In this document: positions 22,205-32,236 of the stretch, piece by piece
How the letters are laid out: every line of letters begins with the position of its first letter
How positions within the stretch are numbered: position 1 is the stretch's first letter
NCBI GenBank assembly: GCA_032988165.1
Contig: JANTQF010000304.1
Coordinates: forward strand, 1 to 43,255
Length of the DNA: 43,255 nucleotides
Direction of reading: 5' to 3'
Origin: Emmonsiellopsis sp. PD_33
Taxonomy: Eukaryota; Ascomycota; Eurotiomycetes; Onygenales; Ajellomycetaceae
Notes under the pieces: generated by a model
The model's database searches: none
What the model was told of the DNA's origin: nothing
Seen by the model: only the letters and a program-made list of their open reading frames with translations
Position numbers and translations under genes: made by a program

Positions 22205-25200
22205 TCAAGGCGCAGGAAACCCACACTTCACACAGATCAACCTCTGCCCCCCACCCCTCGTCCTTGTCGCCCGGAAATTCCCCCCCCGGCACCGCGGACA
22301 GATTAGTTCTTCAGCATCCTCATCCTCATCCTCATCCGCTTCAGAGGTCATCTCGCTGCTCAGCGTGCTAACCGCGCTCTGTTTCCGACTGCCCTCGTCG
22401 TCGCGCGAGTCGACTCGTCGTAGGCTTTTCGACGCCTGGGCGGCAAACTTATCCCAGAACTCGCCTCCTAACCAGAGCGGGTCCGCCCGGGAGCTAGTGG
22501 ATTTGGGTTTTGGGTCGGAATTGGGGTTCGGAGAAGGGGTCTTAAGGGTATTGCTATCGTTGCGGGTATGATTAGGGAGCGATGATGTCTGTTGATTGGG
22601 TTCAGATGGTGCAGGGCCGGAGAAAGGCTTGTTTATGGATGGCTTTCTGGATAGATGGGTCGGGGAGAACGAACGTGTAGACGGCTCTGCCGTTGTTATG
22701 GAGACTCTTGGGACGTGACCCCTTGGCGGTTTCTCATTCGGCCTTAGAGACCTGCTGGGCGACGTGCTTCGGGTCGTCAGTGAGACGCTCGAGCGGACGT
22801 TATCGAAGCTTGGATTGTCTGTGCCCATTACAGAATTTCGCCATGACAGAATGCGTTCTGATGGGGTTTTATGGATGGAATCTCGGCTAAATGATGAAGC
22901 AACACTATGTCGAGTAGAGACGGAATTAGTCCGGCCAAGAATCTTTCTAGAAAAGCTCGTATCCCAGGTTTCGCTCCTCCGCCTATGATATCCGCAATCC
23001 TGCCGGAATACTTTGATCGTCCCGTTAGAATCCGCAGCGACAATTATATTACCGCCAGGGTGAGCGGAGCGGGACGAATGGGACAGCGTTCCTTCCATGG
23101 TCCGAGCTGGAGGAAATGTAGCTGATCGCGGTATGCGATTGCTTGGTTCTTCCAGGTGAGATTTTCCAGTAGCAGTGGTCGGCCTAGACGCAACCGACGC
23201 AGCCTGGCTAGCAAGGTTGACAGGCGGGGGATTGCATAGATCGTAAAGCATGTCCTTGGTACCTCCCAACAACTGCTTAGTCTTAACAGGAGCCATAATG
23301 GCAGTCGTGACGACAGAAGGGTGCGCCTCAAAGATCTCAACGGCACGTTTCTCAGGGTCTTTCCCGGGCGAGTCAATGGGCCATATATAGGCCTTCCGGT
23401 CCTCACTCCCACAGATAATATATCGGCCGTCGCTGCTGAATGTAGCCCGGATTTGACTCGAAGAGTTTTCATTTCCTCGGAATTTCGCTTCTAGATTGCG
23501 GTCCCTGAAATTGTATAAACGGATACGTGAATCGTTGCTTGTGATGAGGAGCTTCACCGAGCCGTTTGGGTCATCCGGGGGTTGAACGATGGTGTCAATA
23601 CCAGTGATTTTACTTCCTTTGGCGTTGCGCCCGCGTGCTGACCTCACATGTACTTGCGACTGTATTTTCAAGCCGTCTGTCTCGTAAATAAGGCACAGCC
23701 CATTCAAACAACCGGCGATAGACTGCTTCCCGTCAGGGGTGAAGGCCACGGAAGTAATCATGTCGGGAACTGTGGCCCAAAAAGCAACACTCTTGTCCGG
23801 TATACTCCATAATCGGAGTTTACAGTCGAGTGACCCAGCGAGGAAAAATCGATCGTCCTGGGGATGGAAGGAAATGGAAGTGACAAAATCGCTGTGTTTG
23901 AAACAACAGAGGCATTCGTTTCTTGTGACATGCCACAACCGAACCGTCTTGTCCATAGATGTGGAGAGTAAAAAGTTATTCTTCGAAGCGCCCTAACGTT
24001 AGCATACTCTCAATATACTGCAGCAAAGGCTGTCCAAGACGCACCTTACTCCAGCTCAAATCAACAACACTCGCAGTGTGGCCCTCATATTCCTGAACGG
24101 GCTGGGACTTGAACACAGGGGCACTTAGCCGGATGTAAGGCTGGTCGTTCTGTGCCTCTTCTTCGATTTCGTGTGCCTGGCGATCCTCTGGTGTCGCAAT
24201 TACGGCCCAAACCCTCACCTTCTTATCTTGCCCGGCTGCGGCCAAAAATTTACCATCCTTGGAAAATTCAAGGGCCCATATGGCCTTCCCAGTGGGTGGT
24301 GTGCTGTCTGAATCGGTGGTGTTGGTGGTAGGGGTGTTGTCAACGAGGGATTTAGATCGCGGTGATCTACCGCAAAGCTCCTGGGCGATAAAAAGGCGAT
24401 CAAACTCCTTGTCTTTCTTATAATGCGAGCGGACTTTGATATAGCGAGGTGGTGGGGGGAATCGGGGAATGAACCCTATCGGTTGAGCAAATACTTCGGC
24501 GTCCATTCCAGTGGCACGGTTTTCACCTGCTTCGGAGACATCGTCCTTCCACCCAGAAGCGTCTTTTTTCTTGCTGCCGATAATACGGCTGAGGAAGGAA
24601 ACGGCCTTTCTATTGAACCAAAGAACGAAAGAAGAAGACAAGTTAGTGACTCCGTTGAACGCAGTAAAAAAATTCAAGCCGGTTAGAAAGCAGATGTTGC
24701 GGGGTTGGGGGATCCCATGAAGGGCATGTCAACATGGAACCATAACGTAAGAGTTCTTGCCCTCTCTGTATATTGGGCCTCGCATTTAAAACAGAATCTC
24801 GGCTTACTTTTTGTCTTTGGCCGCCCTCTGGGATAGATTAGTGTCTGCGCGGGCAATCGGGGTAGCGTCTTCTTGACTGGTCTTTTGTCGGACGTGCTGC
24901 CCGCCGGGCTCCGTGTCTGACTGAGGAGGACGTAATCTGGGCGTAAGGGATTTCTCTGTATTCGTCCTTTTGAGGATGTGCTATAAAACAAAGGGTAAAA
25001 CACATGCGATTAGTTGCGAATTCAAGATTTAGTAGATCCGTTTGCTTCCGCCGGCGAGAGGAAGAGGTTTGCTGGCAAGTTGGGCAGCGCACATGTGGAC
25101 TGATACGGGGGCGACAAGACATACCTCGGACAGCGGATCGATTGGAGTTTGTGGTTGGGAGTCATGGTTGCTTGGACTGGTGGCGTTTGAGGTTTTCAAC

Positions 25201-25613
25201 TGCAGCTGAGACAGCGAGCCCGACGCCTGGGCTGCTGGAGATCTGGAGAACGAGGCGGTGGTGTGGCTTTTCGAGAGCGACGGCCTGAGTTCGTTGCGAC
25301 TGTCTTCGCCATGATGCGTATTACTGCGCGACAGTCTGCGGGCGGGCAGCGGGGAGCTACGATTCGTAGCAGCAGCCGGGACTATTTACCACCAGTTCGT
25401 ATCAGTATCAATATCGGGTTCAGGATGTGGCATGGGCTGCCGCGGGGTAGACAGTCCGGGAGATACAGCAGATATACAGCCAGACACGCAGCCCGCCGGC
25501 CACCCCCTGGAGGCTGGCGCACGGCAGATCGCAAACGCAACCAGACCCAACTTACTTTCGGGACTTGCTCGCGGGCCCTGGGCCTGTCTGCCCACGCTGT
25601 TGTTTCGGTCCAT
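22205..25613 (-). CDS. WD40-repeat protein of the WDR44/Dgr2 type with C-terminal zinc ribbon
   Basis: The proposed CDS is five exons, complement(22205..23992, 24045..24609, 24808..24980, 25125..25381, 25556..25613), 946 aa. Phases of all four joins agree. The N-terminal 160 residues are Ser/Pro/Arg-rich and probably disordered. KKKAVSFLSRIIG (about 162-174) leads into the propeller: AIWALEFSKDGKFLAAAGQDKKVRVWAV near residue 270, then STSMDKTVRLWHV, SLDCKLRLWSI, YNFRDRNLEAKF and CGSEDRKAYIWPI. A long Ser-rich linker follows, then an acidic EADEDEDEDAEE run and a C4 zinc ribbon (C916, C919, C938, C941). Related proteins are human WDR44 (a Rab11 effector) and yeast Dgr2/Laf1; function here is not known. 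The first exon and its 174-base intron are the least certain part: the exon was chosen because GTAAGT and TAG ends give the only in-frame ATG found. Confidence 0.85.
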
Positions 25614-26014
25614 CAGGGCTGGCGGGAACAGTCGAGGCCGAGGAGAGTCCTTCCATGGGGCAGCGCTCGAGTCCGGCGAGATGCGACTGTGCGCATGAAG
25701 AGAGGAGGGCCGCACAGTCGAGGGCTAAAGAAGAGACCTCGCAGAGTTATTTCTTATCGCGCGGGTGGCGGGAATGGATGGCCGGCTGGCTGGGTGAGGT
25801 ATGCAACTATGGAACCAAATCGACGCGATGGATGGCCCGGCCACGGATGAATATCCTGGATGACATCAGGACGCCCAAACGGCCAGACAGCGGCGGGAAA
25901 GCTGCGAGGTCGGGAGCGCGAGGCGGGCGGGATCCATGGTTGGCGGTTGGCGGCGGGCGCGAGGCGAGAACGGCGCGTCGAGCTTGCTGAGAAGTCGAGG
26001 TTGATGTTGATGTT

Positions 26015-26044
26015 GACAGGGACAGGGACAGGGACAGGGACGGG
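26015..26044 (+). repeat. GACAGG hexamer repeat
   Basis: Four exact GACAGG copies and a fifth variant (GACGGG) run without interruption, preceded by two TTGATG copies at 26001-26012. On the strand of the WD40 gene this reads as CCTGTC repeats in its upstream region. Confidence 0.85.
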
Positions 26045-26805
26045 ATTGATAAGGGCGGGCTGAAATGAATAAGCAGAGACTGGTGGTTGCATCCATCGCG
26101 TTGTTTACGTGAAGCTAATCAGTGAGATTCAGGGGCTGATACTTACCTATATCAGGGGTGGATTGATTGAAGATTGGCTATTCACGCCTGCAACGGCTGG
26201 AATTGCCCTGCGTCTGCCGCAAAGAAGAGCCAAGAGATGTCAATCTGTTGTCTATCCATAGAATAGTTATCTGTGGCTGAATGAACGGTTGATAAATATG
26301 CAGCGCTTCTCTGCGCGTCAAGCAGTGCCAGAACCCAATCCACAACGAAATATCAATGGCTCACCATGATATTCATCACGCTGTCAATGGCTTATTGTTG
26401 TCTTCTTTAAATGGTCAAAAATAGCAGCATCCTCGATTCCTGAACACCTCAATACGACGTCCTTTGGCACTATTTATCGGCCCGCCAGCCGAACTCCAAT
26501 CTCACGGACGAAATAAATAAATACCGCCTTTTCTTGACAAAAGGCGCATCAGATATCAAATACTTACACAATGGCACTCAGACCTTATCGACATCGCATG
26601 TTTCTTCTCGTGCGGCATTGCTGTCTCCCAACTCCTCCCGGGCATCGCCCCCTGCTTGTTCTATATCCCTAGCTGCATTCTCCAGCATAACAACTTGCCG
26701 GGACTAAAATGCTTCTATGCTTACCAGGTTGCATTCTTCTCATCAGCCATCCTATTGCATCATTTTAGCCCTGCTGGCGTTGTCATTCTGAAAATGGGAG
26801 CCCTC

Positions 26806-26811
26806 TATATA
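26806..26811 (+). promoter_or_regulatory. TATA box of the OPT transporter gene
   Basis: TATATA in the centre of the palindrome CTCTATATAGAG, 112 bases before the ATG at 26923. Confidence 0.45.
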
Positions 26812-26922
26812 GAGTAGTATACCAAGGCCCTCCCGGTCTGCTATCCCCAGCCGGGTTCCAACCACCAGAATAAGCGCGTATACGGACGGACATGAGCGCC
26901 GTGTTCCATCATTTTCGGAGGA

Positions 26923-29277
26923 ATGGCAGACCCTACTTCAAAACGAAATTCCAACCCGTCGTCCGAAAAAGGCGTCCGGGTGACATCAAACCCTATTGAT
27001 CTGTCAGAGAAAGTTCAAGATCCTGAGAATCCATCCCTCCCAACGAGCAAATCAAAGGACAATGGCAGCACAGCAGAGCCCGTCGAAGAAGACATTGACG
27101 AGGACCTCCGCGATATCCCCATCCAAGTACGCAACACAGTGAGCCTCGAAGATGACACCACCCTACGAACGATTACATTTCGCTACTTCGTGTTAACCCT
27201 GCTATTCATTACTCCTGGGGCATTCATTTCACAGATGGGCCAGTACCGAACTACGGCTTCGTTGTATTCTGTCTTCTTCGTGCAGATAGCCTCGCATTAC
27301 GCCGGGCTGTTTCTCGCAAAAGTCCTGCCGGCGTGGAACATTCGGATCCCATTCACAAGGCTTTCCTTTAGTCTAAACCCGGGGCCATGGAGTGTGAAAG
27401 AGCATGTCCTCGTCACCATCTCGGCTGCTCAAGGCGCAACGTCCAATTCTGCCAGTACACCCATTTCCCTTGCCCAGCTTTACTACGGGACAAATATAAA
27501 TGCCGGTGCAGCCTTGATTTTCATGTGGTCGATCGTGTTTATAGGATATTCATATGCTGCCCTGGCGAGACAGGTCCTCCTCTATGACCCTATCTACCCC
27601 TGGCCACAAGCCCTGATGCAAACATCGTTGTTTGAGACGCTGCGGAAATCGAATTCCGACTCGCGTGAAACACGGAAACAGAAATATGTGTTTTTCGCCG
27701 TGCTTATTGGCGTCACACTTTGGCAGTTTCTTCCTGAATATGTGTTCCCGTTTCTGAGTTCGCTGTCGTTCCTGTGCTGGGTTGCGCCTCATAACTATGT
27801 GGCTAACTTTATTGGAGCAGGTATCGGGGGTATGGGATTTTTGAATCTGTCACTAGACTGGGCGAATATCTCCAACACCACCTTTACTAATCCAATGATC
27901 ACTCCTTTTTGGACGAGTGTTGTTATGTTTGCGGGCTTTGTGTTTAGTTGCTGGATCTTGCTTCCTGCTGCCAAGTGGGGGAATTTGGGGGAGTGGAACT
28001 ACCAATTGATGTCAAATAGGATATTTCTTCAGAATGGGACGCAGTATCCAGTTAATGAACTGGTTTCCCCGGACGGCGTATTCAACGCCACGGCGTATGA
28101 ACAGTACGGGCCCCCTTTCATGGGATTGCAAATCCGATGGGCGACATTCTTCGACTACGCATCATACACCTCAGCGTTTGTCTGGATGTTCCTATTCGGC
28201 TGGCCACAGATCAAACTTGCTATTACAAAGTTGCGTGCTCGTGCAAAAACCCGTGGAGCCCAATCGATCAATTTCCAATACTCGGACAGACTAAACGTTC
28301 TCCAGCGCGCATACGAGGAGGTCCCTTTATGGTGGTACATCGCCCTATTCCTCGCAGCTTTCATTTCTATCCTCGTGATCCTCGCTCGAGGCCTCTTCTT
28401 CATACCCATCTGGACATACTTCGTCGGACTCTTCATGGGTGCCGCGTGCATCGTCCCCATGGGTTGGTTATATGCAATTTCCAACTTCCAAGTCGCCATT
28501 GGAACCACCAACGAGCTGCTGTACGGCTACATGGTCTCCGCAGTGAGCGGCCACAAGCACCCGGCAGGAGCAAGCACGTACGGCGCTATAGCAGGCACGG
28601 CATGGTACCGCGCACAGTATATGCTGCAAGATCAGAAAATCGGCCATTACATGCACATCCCCCCGCGCGCGGTGTTCTTCTCTCAGATCTTCGCCGAGCT
28701 CATCGGGATACCCGTGAATTACGGAGTCATGCAGTGGGTGCTGAAGACAAAGGGTGACTTCCTGCTAGGCATCAAGAAGGACCCTCTAGGCCAATGGACC
28801 GGCCAGTCCCTGGCAAGCTACAACAGCCTAGGCGTGCAGTACGTGGTCATCGGCCCGCGCCGCCTCTTCCAAGAAGCAATGTTCAAACCGCTTCCCTACG
28901 GCTTCCTATTCGGAGCCGTAGGGCCTATCATCCTCTTCCTCGCGCACCGCTACTGGCCCCGCGCGCGCTTCGATCTCTGGAACCTGACCATCTTCGCCTC
29001 AGCCGTCTCGTACTTTTACGGCAACTTATCCACGGGCTTCACGTCGCGCTTGATCGTGGCGTATCTGTCCATGTACTATTTCTACCGGAAACGGTTCGAT
29101 GTGTGGAAGCGGTATAATTATATGGTTGCCGCGGCGTTGGATGCGGCGTTTAATATTAATCTGATGATTATATTTTTGGCGTTTGGGTCTGGGAAGGTGG
29201 TTAGTATGCCGGAGTGGTGGGGGAATGATTCGAGGAGTGTGGAGAGGTGTTTTGCGTTGGCTGCTGAGGAGGGATGA
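26923..29277 (+). CDS. OPT-family oligopeptide transporter
   Basis: This intronless gene codes for 784 aa. OPT proteins import tri- to pentapeptides, glutathione or metal chelates by proton symport at the plasma membrane. The N-terminal 75 residues are hydrophilic and acidic (EEDIDEDLRDIPIQVRNTV). About 12-16 hydrophobic segments follow. The family signature NPGPWSVKEHVL is present near residue 150, as are SQMGQYRTTAS, YDPIYPWPQAL, QWTGQSLASYNSLGVQYVVIGP and the C-terminal YYFYRKRFDVWKRYNYMVAAALDAAFN. Length and layout match the peptide-transporter branch rather than the shorter YSL metal-chelate branch. Substrate is unknown. The stop lies 246 bases from the stop of the convergent GH43 gene. 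Confidence 0.95.
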   Translation: MADPTSKRNSNPSSEKGVRVTSNPIDLSEKVQDPENPSLPTSKSKDNGSTAEPVEEDIDEDLRDIPIQVRNTVSLEDDTTLRTITFRYFVLTLLFITPGAFISQMGQYRTTASLYSVFFVQIASHYAGLFLAKVLPAWNIRIPFTRLSFSLNPGPWSVKEHVLVTISAAQGATSNSASTPISLAQLYYGTNINAGAALIFMWSIVFIGYSYAALARQVLLYDPIYPWPQALMQTSLFETLRKSNSDSRETRKQKYVFFAVLIGVTLWQFLPEYVFPFLSSLSFLCWVAPHNYVANFIGAGIGGMGFLNLSLDWANISNTTFTNPMITPFWTSVVMFAGFVFSCWILLPAAKWGNLGEWNYQLMSNRIFLQNGTQYPVNELVSPDGVFNATAYEQYGPPFMGLQIRWATFFDYASYTSAFVWMFLFGWPQIKLAITKLRARAKTRGAQSINFQYSDRLNVLQRAYEEVPLWWYIALFLAAFISILVILARGLFFIPIWTYFVGLFMGAACIVPMGWLYAISNFQVAIGTTNELLYGYMVSAVSGHKHPAGASTYGAIAGTAWYRAQYMLQDQKIGHYMHIPPRAVFFSQIFAELIGIPVNYGVMQWVLKTKGDFLLGIKKDPLGQWTGQSLASYNSLGVQYVVIGPRRLFQEAMFKPLPYGFLFGAVGPIILFLAHRYWPRARFDLWNLTIFASAVSYFYGNLSTGFTSRLIVAYLSMYYFYRKRFDVWKRYNYMVAAALDAAFNINLMIIFLAFGSGKVVSMPEWWGNDSRSVERCFALAAEEG

Positions 29278-29523
29278 TTGGGTGTTTGAGGGTTTGATGG
29301 GGGGTTGGAGATGGTAGTGGTGGTGGATTGGGCTTGGATAGTTAATAGCTTGAAAAGCCTAGGTAGTGAATAATGATATCCCGTCTCCTTTAAAGATGGT
29401 ATAAAGACTCTAATCCTCAGCTTATTCTGCGCCTTATCGTAGTATTGTAAACCTGACCTACTTACTGCTAATTATCTATCTACCAAACCAACAACCACCC
29501 CCCACCCCATACTTACCCATCAG

Positions 29524-31601
29524 CTAATACCCCCCCTCCCCCTCCCCCTCCGACGGATACACAACAATCCGATCCAAATCCGCCCCCCGATACTCAACCC
29601 CATTAAACAACCCGCCCACCGTAATCGTATTCCTCCTCCCCCTTTCCAGCGTCAGCTGCAGCGGCGTGGACAGGATGACCCCCTTGTGCGTGTCGCGCTG
29701 GTAGAGGGTGTGGACGTTTTCCGTGTCGCCGTTTACGACCACGCTGCTGATTCGGCGCAGTTGCCAGGCGCCGCCGATGCGGTCGGGGGAGCCTTGGGCT
29801 GGGTCACGGGTTGGGTTAGGTTTCTGTGTGTGTGGGAATGGGGATGGGATATATATGGGGTGGTTAAGAGGGGGGTTAGGAGGGGGACAACTTACGTTGG
29901 TCTCCGAAGCCCATGTCGTCGGTGTCTATGGGTTGGTATGTTTAGCAAGAGGGTGGTGATATCCTAGTAACCAACTAAGAAGGGGATGGAGATATATAGC
30001 TTACTTTGGTAATAGAATGATACCCATTGCGGCTTTCCTGTGCCTTCGATTCCTTCGAATGACACTGTGCTATCGTTGCCGTAAATACCAGTGAGGATTA
30101 CTCCGTCGCTGGCAAAATTCTACATGTGTTGAAGTCAGTAAAGTTATCCAGTCTGGTATAAATACTCACTTACCGCTTCCTGCTTGAAAGCATCCCCATT
30201 AGTTTTGGCATCGATCCCGTAATAAGTCTTCCCCTTGACAGGTCTCCATTCGCCCGTTTTCCTAACAAACTCCGTCAGTATCATACCGTAAACCCAAGGG
30301 ATAGAACGCCCAAGAACATACACATCTAAATCATAAACGTCATTCCACACAAGTTCCAGCGTCTTCTTCCTATCATCGATCTCTATCGGCAGCCAGATAT
30401 ACCGGCTTTCCCATAGAGAGTTATTATCCCACTATTCCCAACCCCCCCTCCTTGTCAGCTCACCATCATCAAAATGAATCCGGCAATAACCTGCTGAAGA
30501 TGCACATACCTGATCACCCAAGTACAGATATGTCGTCTTTTTGGTCCCCTTGATTCTCAATGAATATCCAGACTGGGAATTGAATGTCCGCGTGTTCCGC
30601 GGCGCAACCATGAACGGCTGCGACCACGGGCCATCCAGTGAGTCTGCGCGGAATGCAACGACATCTATATAGATCCTACACATCAGCCATCCAAACACAT
30701 CCAAACCACATCCCCCCCCCTAACCCCTAGGAGGAGAAAGAAAAAAAAAACCCACTATTCGGCCGATACCCCGTCTTATGGCTCATAAGCGCATAATAGC
30801 TCTCCTCCGTCTGCACAACCGTCGGCGCCTCCAAATCAAACTTATCAAACCGATGCACGATCTCCTCCAGCTCCGTCACCCCCTCATTGAACCGTGTCAG
30901 ATACACGTCGCGCCCTTCCTTGCGGTCCCCGTTCGAGTACAGCGCATACGTGCGGCCGTCCTTGTAGTCGGTGAACATTCCAAAGTCCTGCGACCAGTTG
31001 CCCATGGGCGCCGTGGCGCTGACGAAGGAGTAGGGGCCCGTGATGTTGTCGGAGGTTGCGAGGCCTTGGAGGAGCCAGCCGTAGGTGGAGTTGTCGGCGT
31101 GCCACCACATCTAGTCGATTTGTATATCTCGTTAGGAAATGGGATGGTAGAGGACGTGTTGGGATGTAGTATGTACGGACGTACATTGTATTTATTGGTA
31201 GCTTCGCTGTAAACCACCTTGGGCCTCTGAATGATATGGTCCGTAGAGATATACGGATGTCCATCAATAGGCGCTTTCAAACCCCATCCATCAGTAACAT
31301 ATCAACCCCCCCCCCTTAGATAAAGACACATACCAAGCGCAATCCCCCCCGCCTCCCACGTCCCCAAGTCCTCCGAACTATACACCGAAACCCCCCCGCC
31401 CTCCTCCTGCCCCTCAATCTTATACTCGCCAAACAGCCAAAACTTCTCACTGGCACTGTCAAACACCACGCTGCCCGCATGGGCATTGACCAGGTTCCCG
31501 TCCGTGTCCCGCCATCTCGCGCCGGGCACGATGTATTTGGCCTGCACACCGGCACCAACAGCAGCAAGCAGTGCACTGGCTGCTAGTAAGCGGGCCGCCA
31601 T
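29524..31601 (-). CDS. Secreted GH43-family enzyme, exo-beta-1,3-galactanase-like
   Basis: The proposed CDS is nine exons, complement(29524..29798, 29896..29925, 30005..30119, 30174..30261, 30322..30431, 30510..30664, 30756..31110, 31185..31273, 31334..31601), 494 aa; all phases agree. A leader ends GAGVQA before KYIVPGARWRDTDGN. Segments such as FWLFGEYK, QRPKVVYSEATNKYNMWWHAD, DLEAPTVV, NNVVAFRADSLDGPWS and ESRYIWLPIEID follow the order seen in subfamily 24 exo-beta-1,3-galactanases, which trim arabinogalactan chains. E213 (DLEAP) is the likely acid. The C-terminal 190 residues resemble a CBM35-type beta-sandwich. Exon 8 is only 30 bases (TDDMGFGDQ). The last intron could end at CCCAG (used here) or at AAG six bases later, changing two residues. 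Confidence 0.85.
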
Positions 31602-32236
31602 GGGTTTTGTTTTCGTGGGTGGTGTTAGTATCTAGACGAATGGGGTAGATAGTATGAAGTATGGAGGGAGGGTGTCAACATATTCCTTCTCCAAGGGCCG
31701 CGTGGGGACGATGCCATTGTTATAGCTAATTCCCAACCCCATATTTCATTATAGAAAAAAAGGTCTTTCCCTGTCCTCCGTACCCCAGAAAGTTCAGGTA
31801 ACAATAGTATCGGGGATGTCGGGGGAAATGCCAGAAACTCTATCTTTCGGGTGTTGATACACCGAGATTGCTAACGATTTGAACGCGGGTATTGGTGGAT
31901 TTTGAGCCAGGCCAGGGGGGGGACTTGACACCTTGAAGTTAGTTAAGCGGGATCAGCACCGCCAAGGGCCTTGGATGCTCGGGGGAAACTGGGGAAATGA
32001 AAGTTGTGGAGAGACGGGCGAGTTGCCGAGAACATAACTGCAAGTTACTGCTGTTGGCAACTTGAATTCTTGACGGTGTCTGGAAGATGTGGATGGAATA
32101 AGGTGCGCGACGATTTTTGCCTGTCGAGAGACAAAATCGCGGTAAATACATACAGTTTAATTTCCATGACATCAGGTCATATCGATAAAAAAAAAATCTA
32201 TATACAGAAAACAGACCACAAATCTATTTTCACCAT
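31602..32236. other. Intergenic region between GH43 and PhoD genes
   Basis: This 635-base stretch holds the GH43 promoter (right of 31601 on the - strand) and the 3' region of the PhoD gene. No gene is seen; the ORFs 31939-32172 (-) and 32004-32240 (+) have no recognisable content. Confidence 0.45.

Larger units (their letters stand above)
25614..26922. promoter_or_regulatory. Divergent region, WD40 gene / OPT transporter
   Basis: These 1.3 kb separate two divergent starts. GACAGG hexamers (26015-26044) lie about 400 bases before the WD40 start. A perfect CTCTATATAGAG palindrome at 26803-26814 contains a TATA box 112 bases before the OPT ATG. The sequence in between is AT-rich with no convincing ORF; the GC-rich ORFs at 25263-25850 and 25565-25990 are shadows of the WD40 first exons and leader. 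Confidence 0.5.

Noticed and set aside
25263..25990. GC-rich + strand ORFs opposite the WD40 gene start
   Set aside because: They are shadows of the first exons and leader of the WD40 gene, which has consistent splice signals and protein features.
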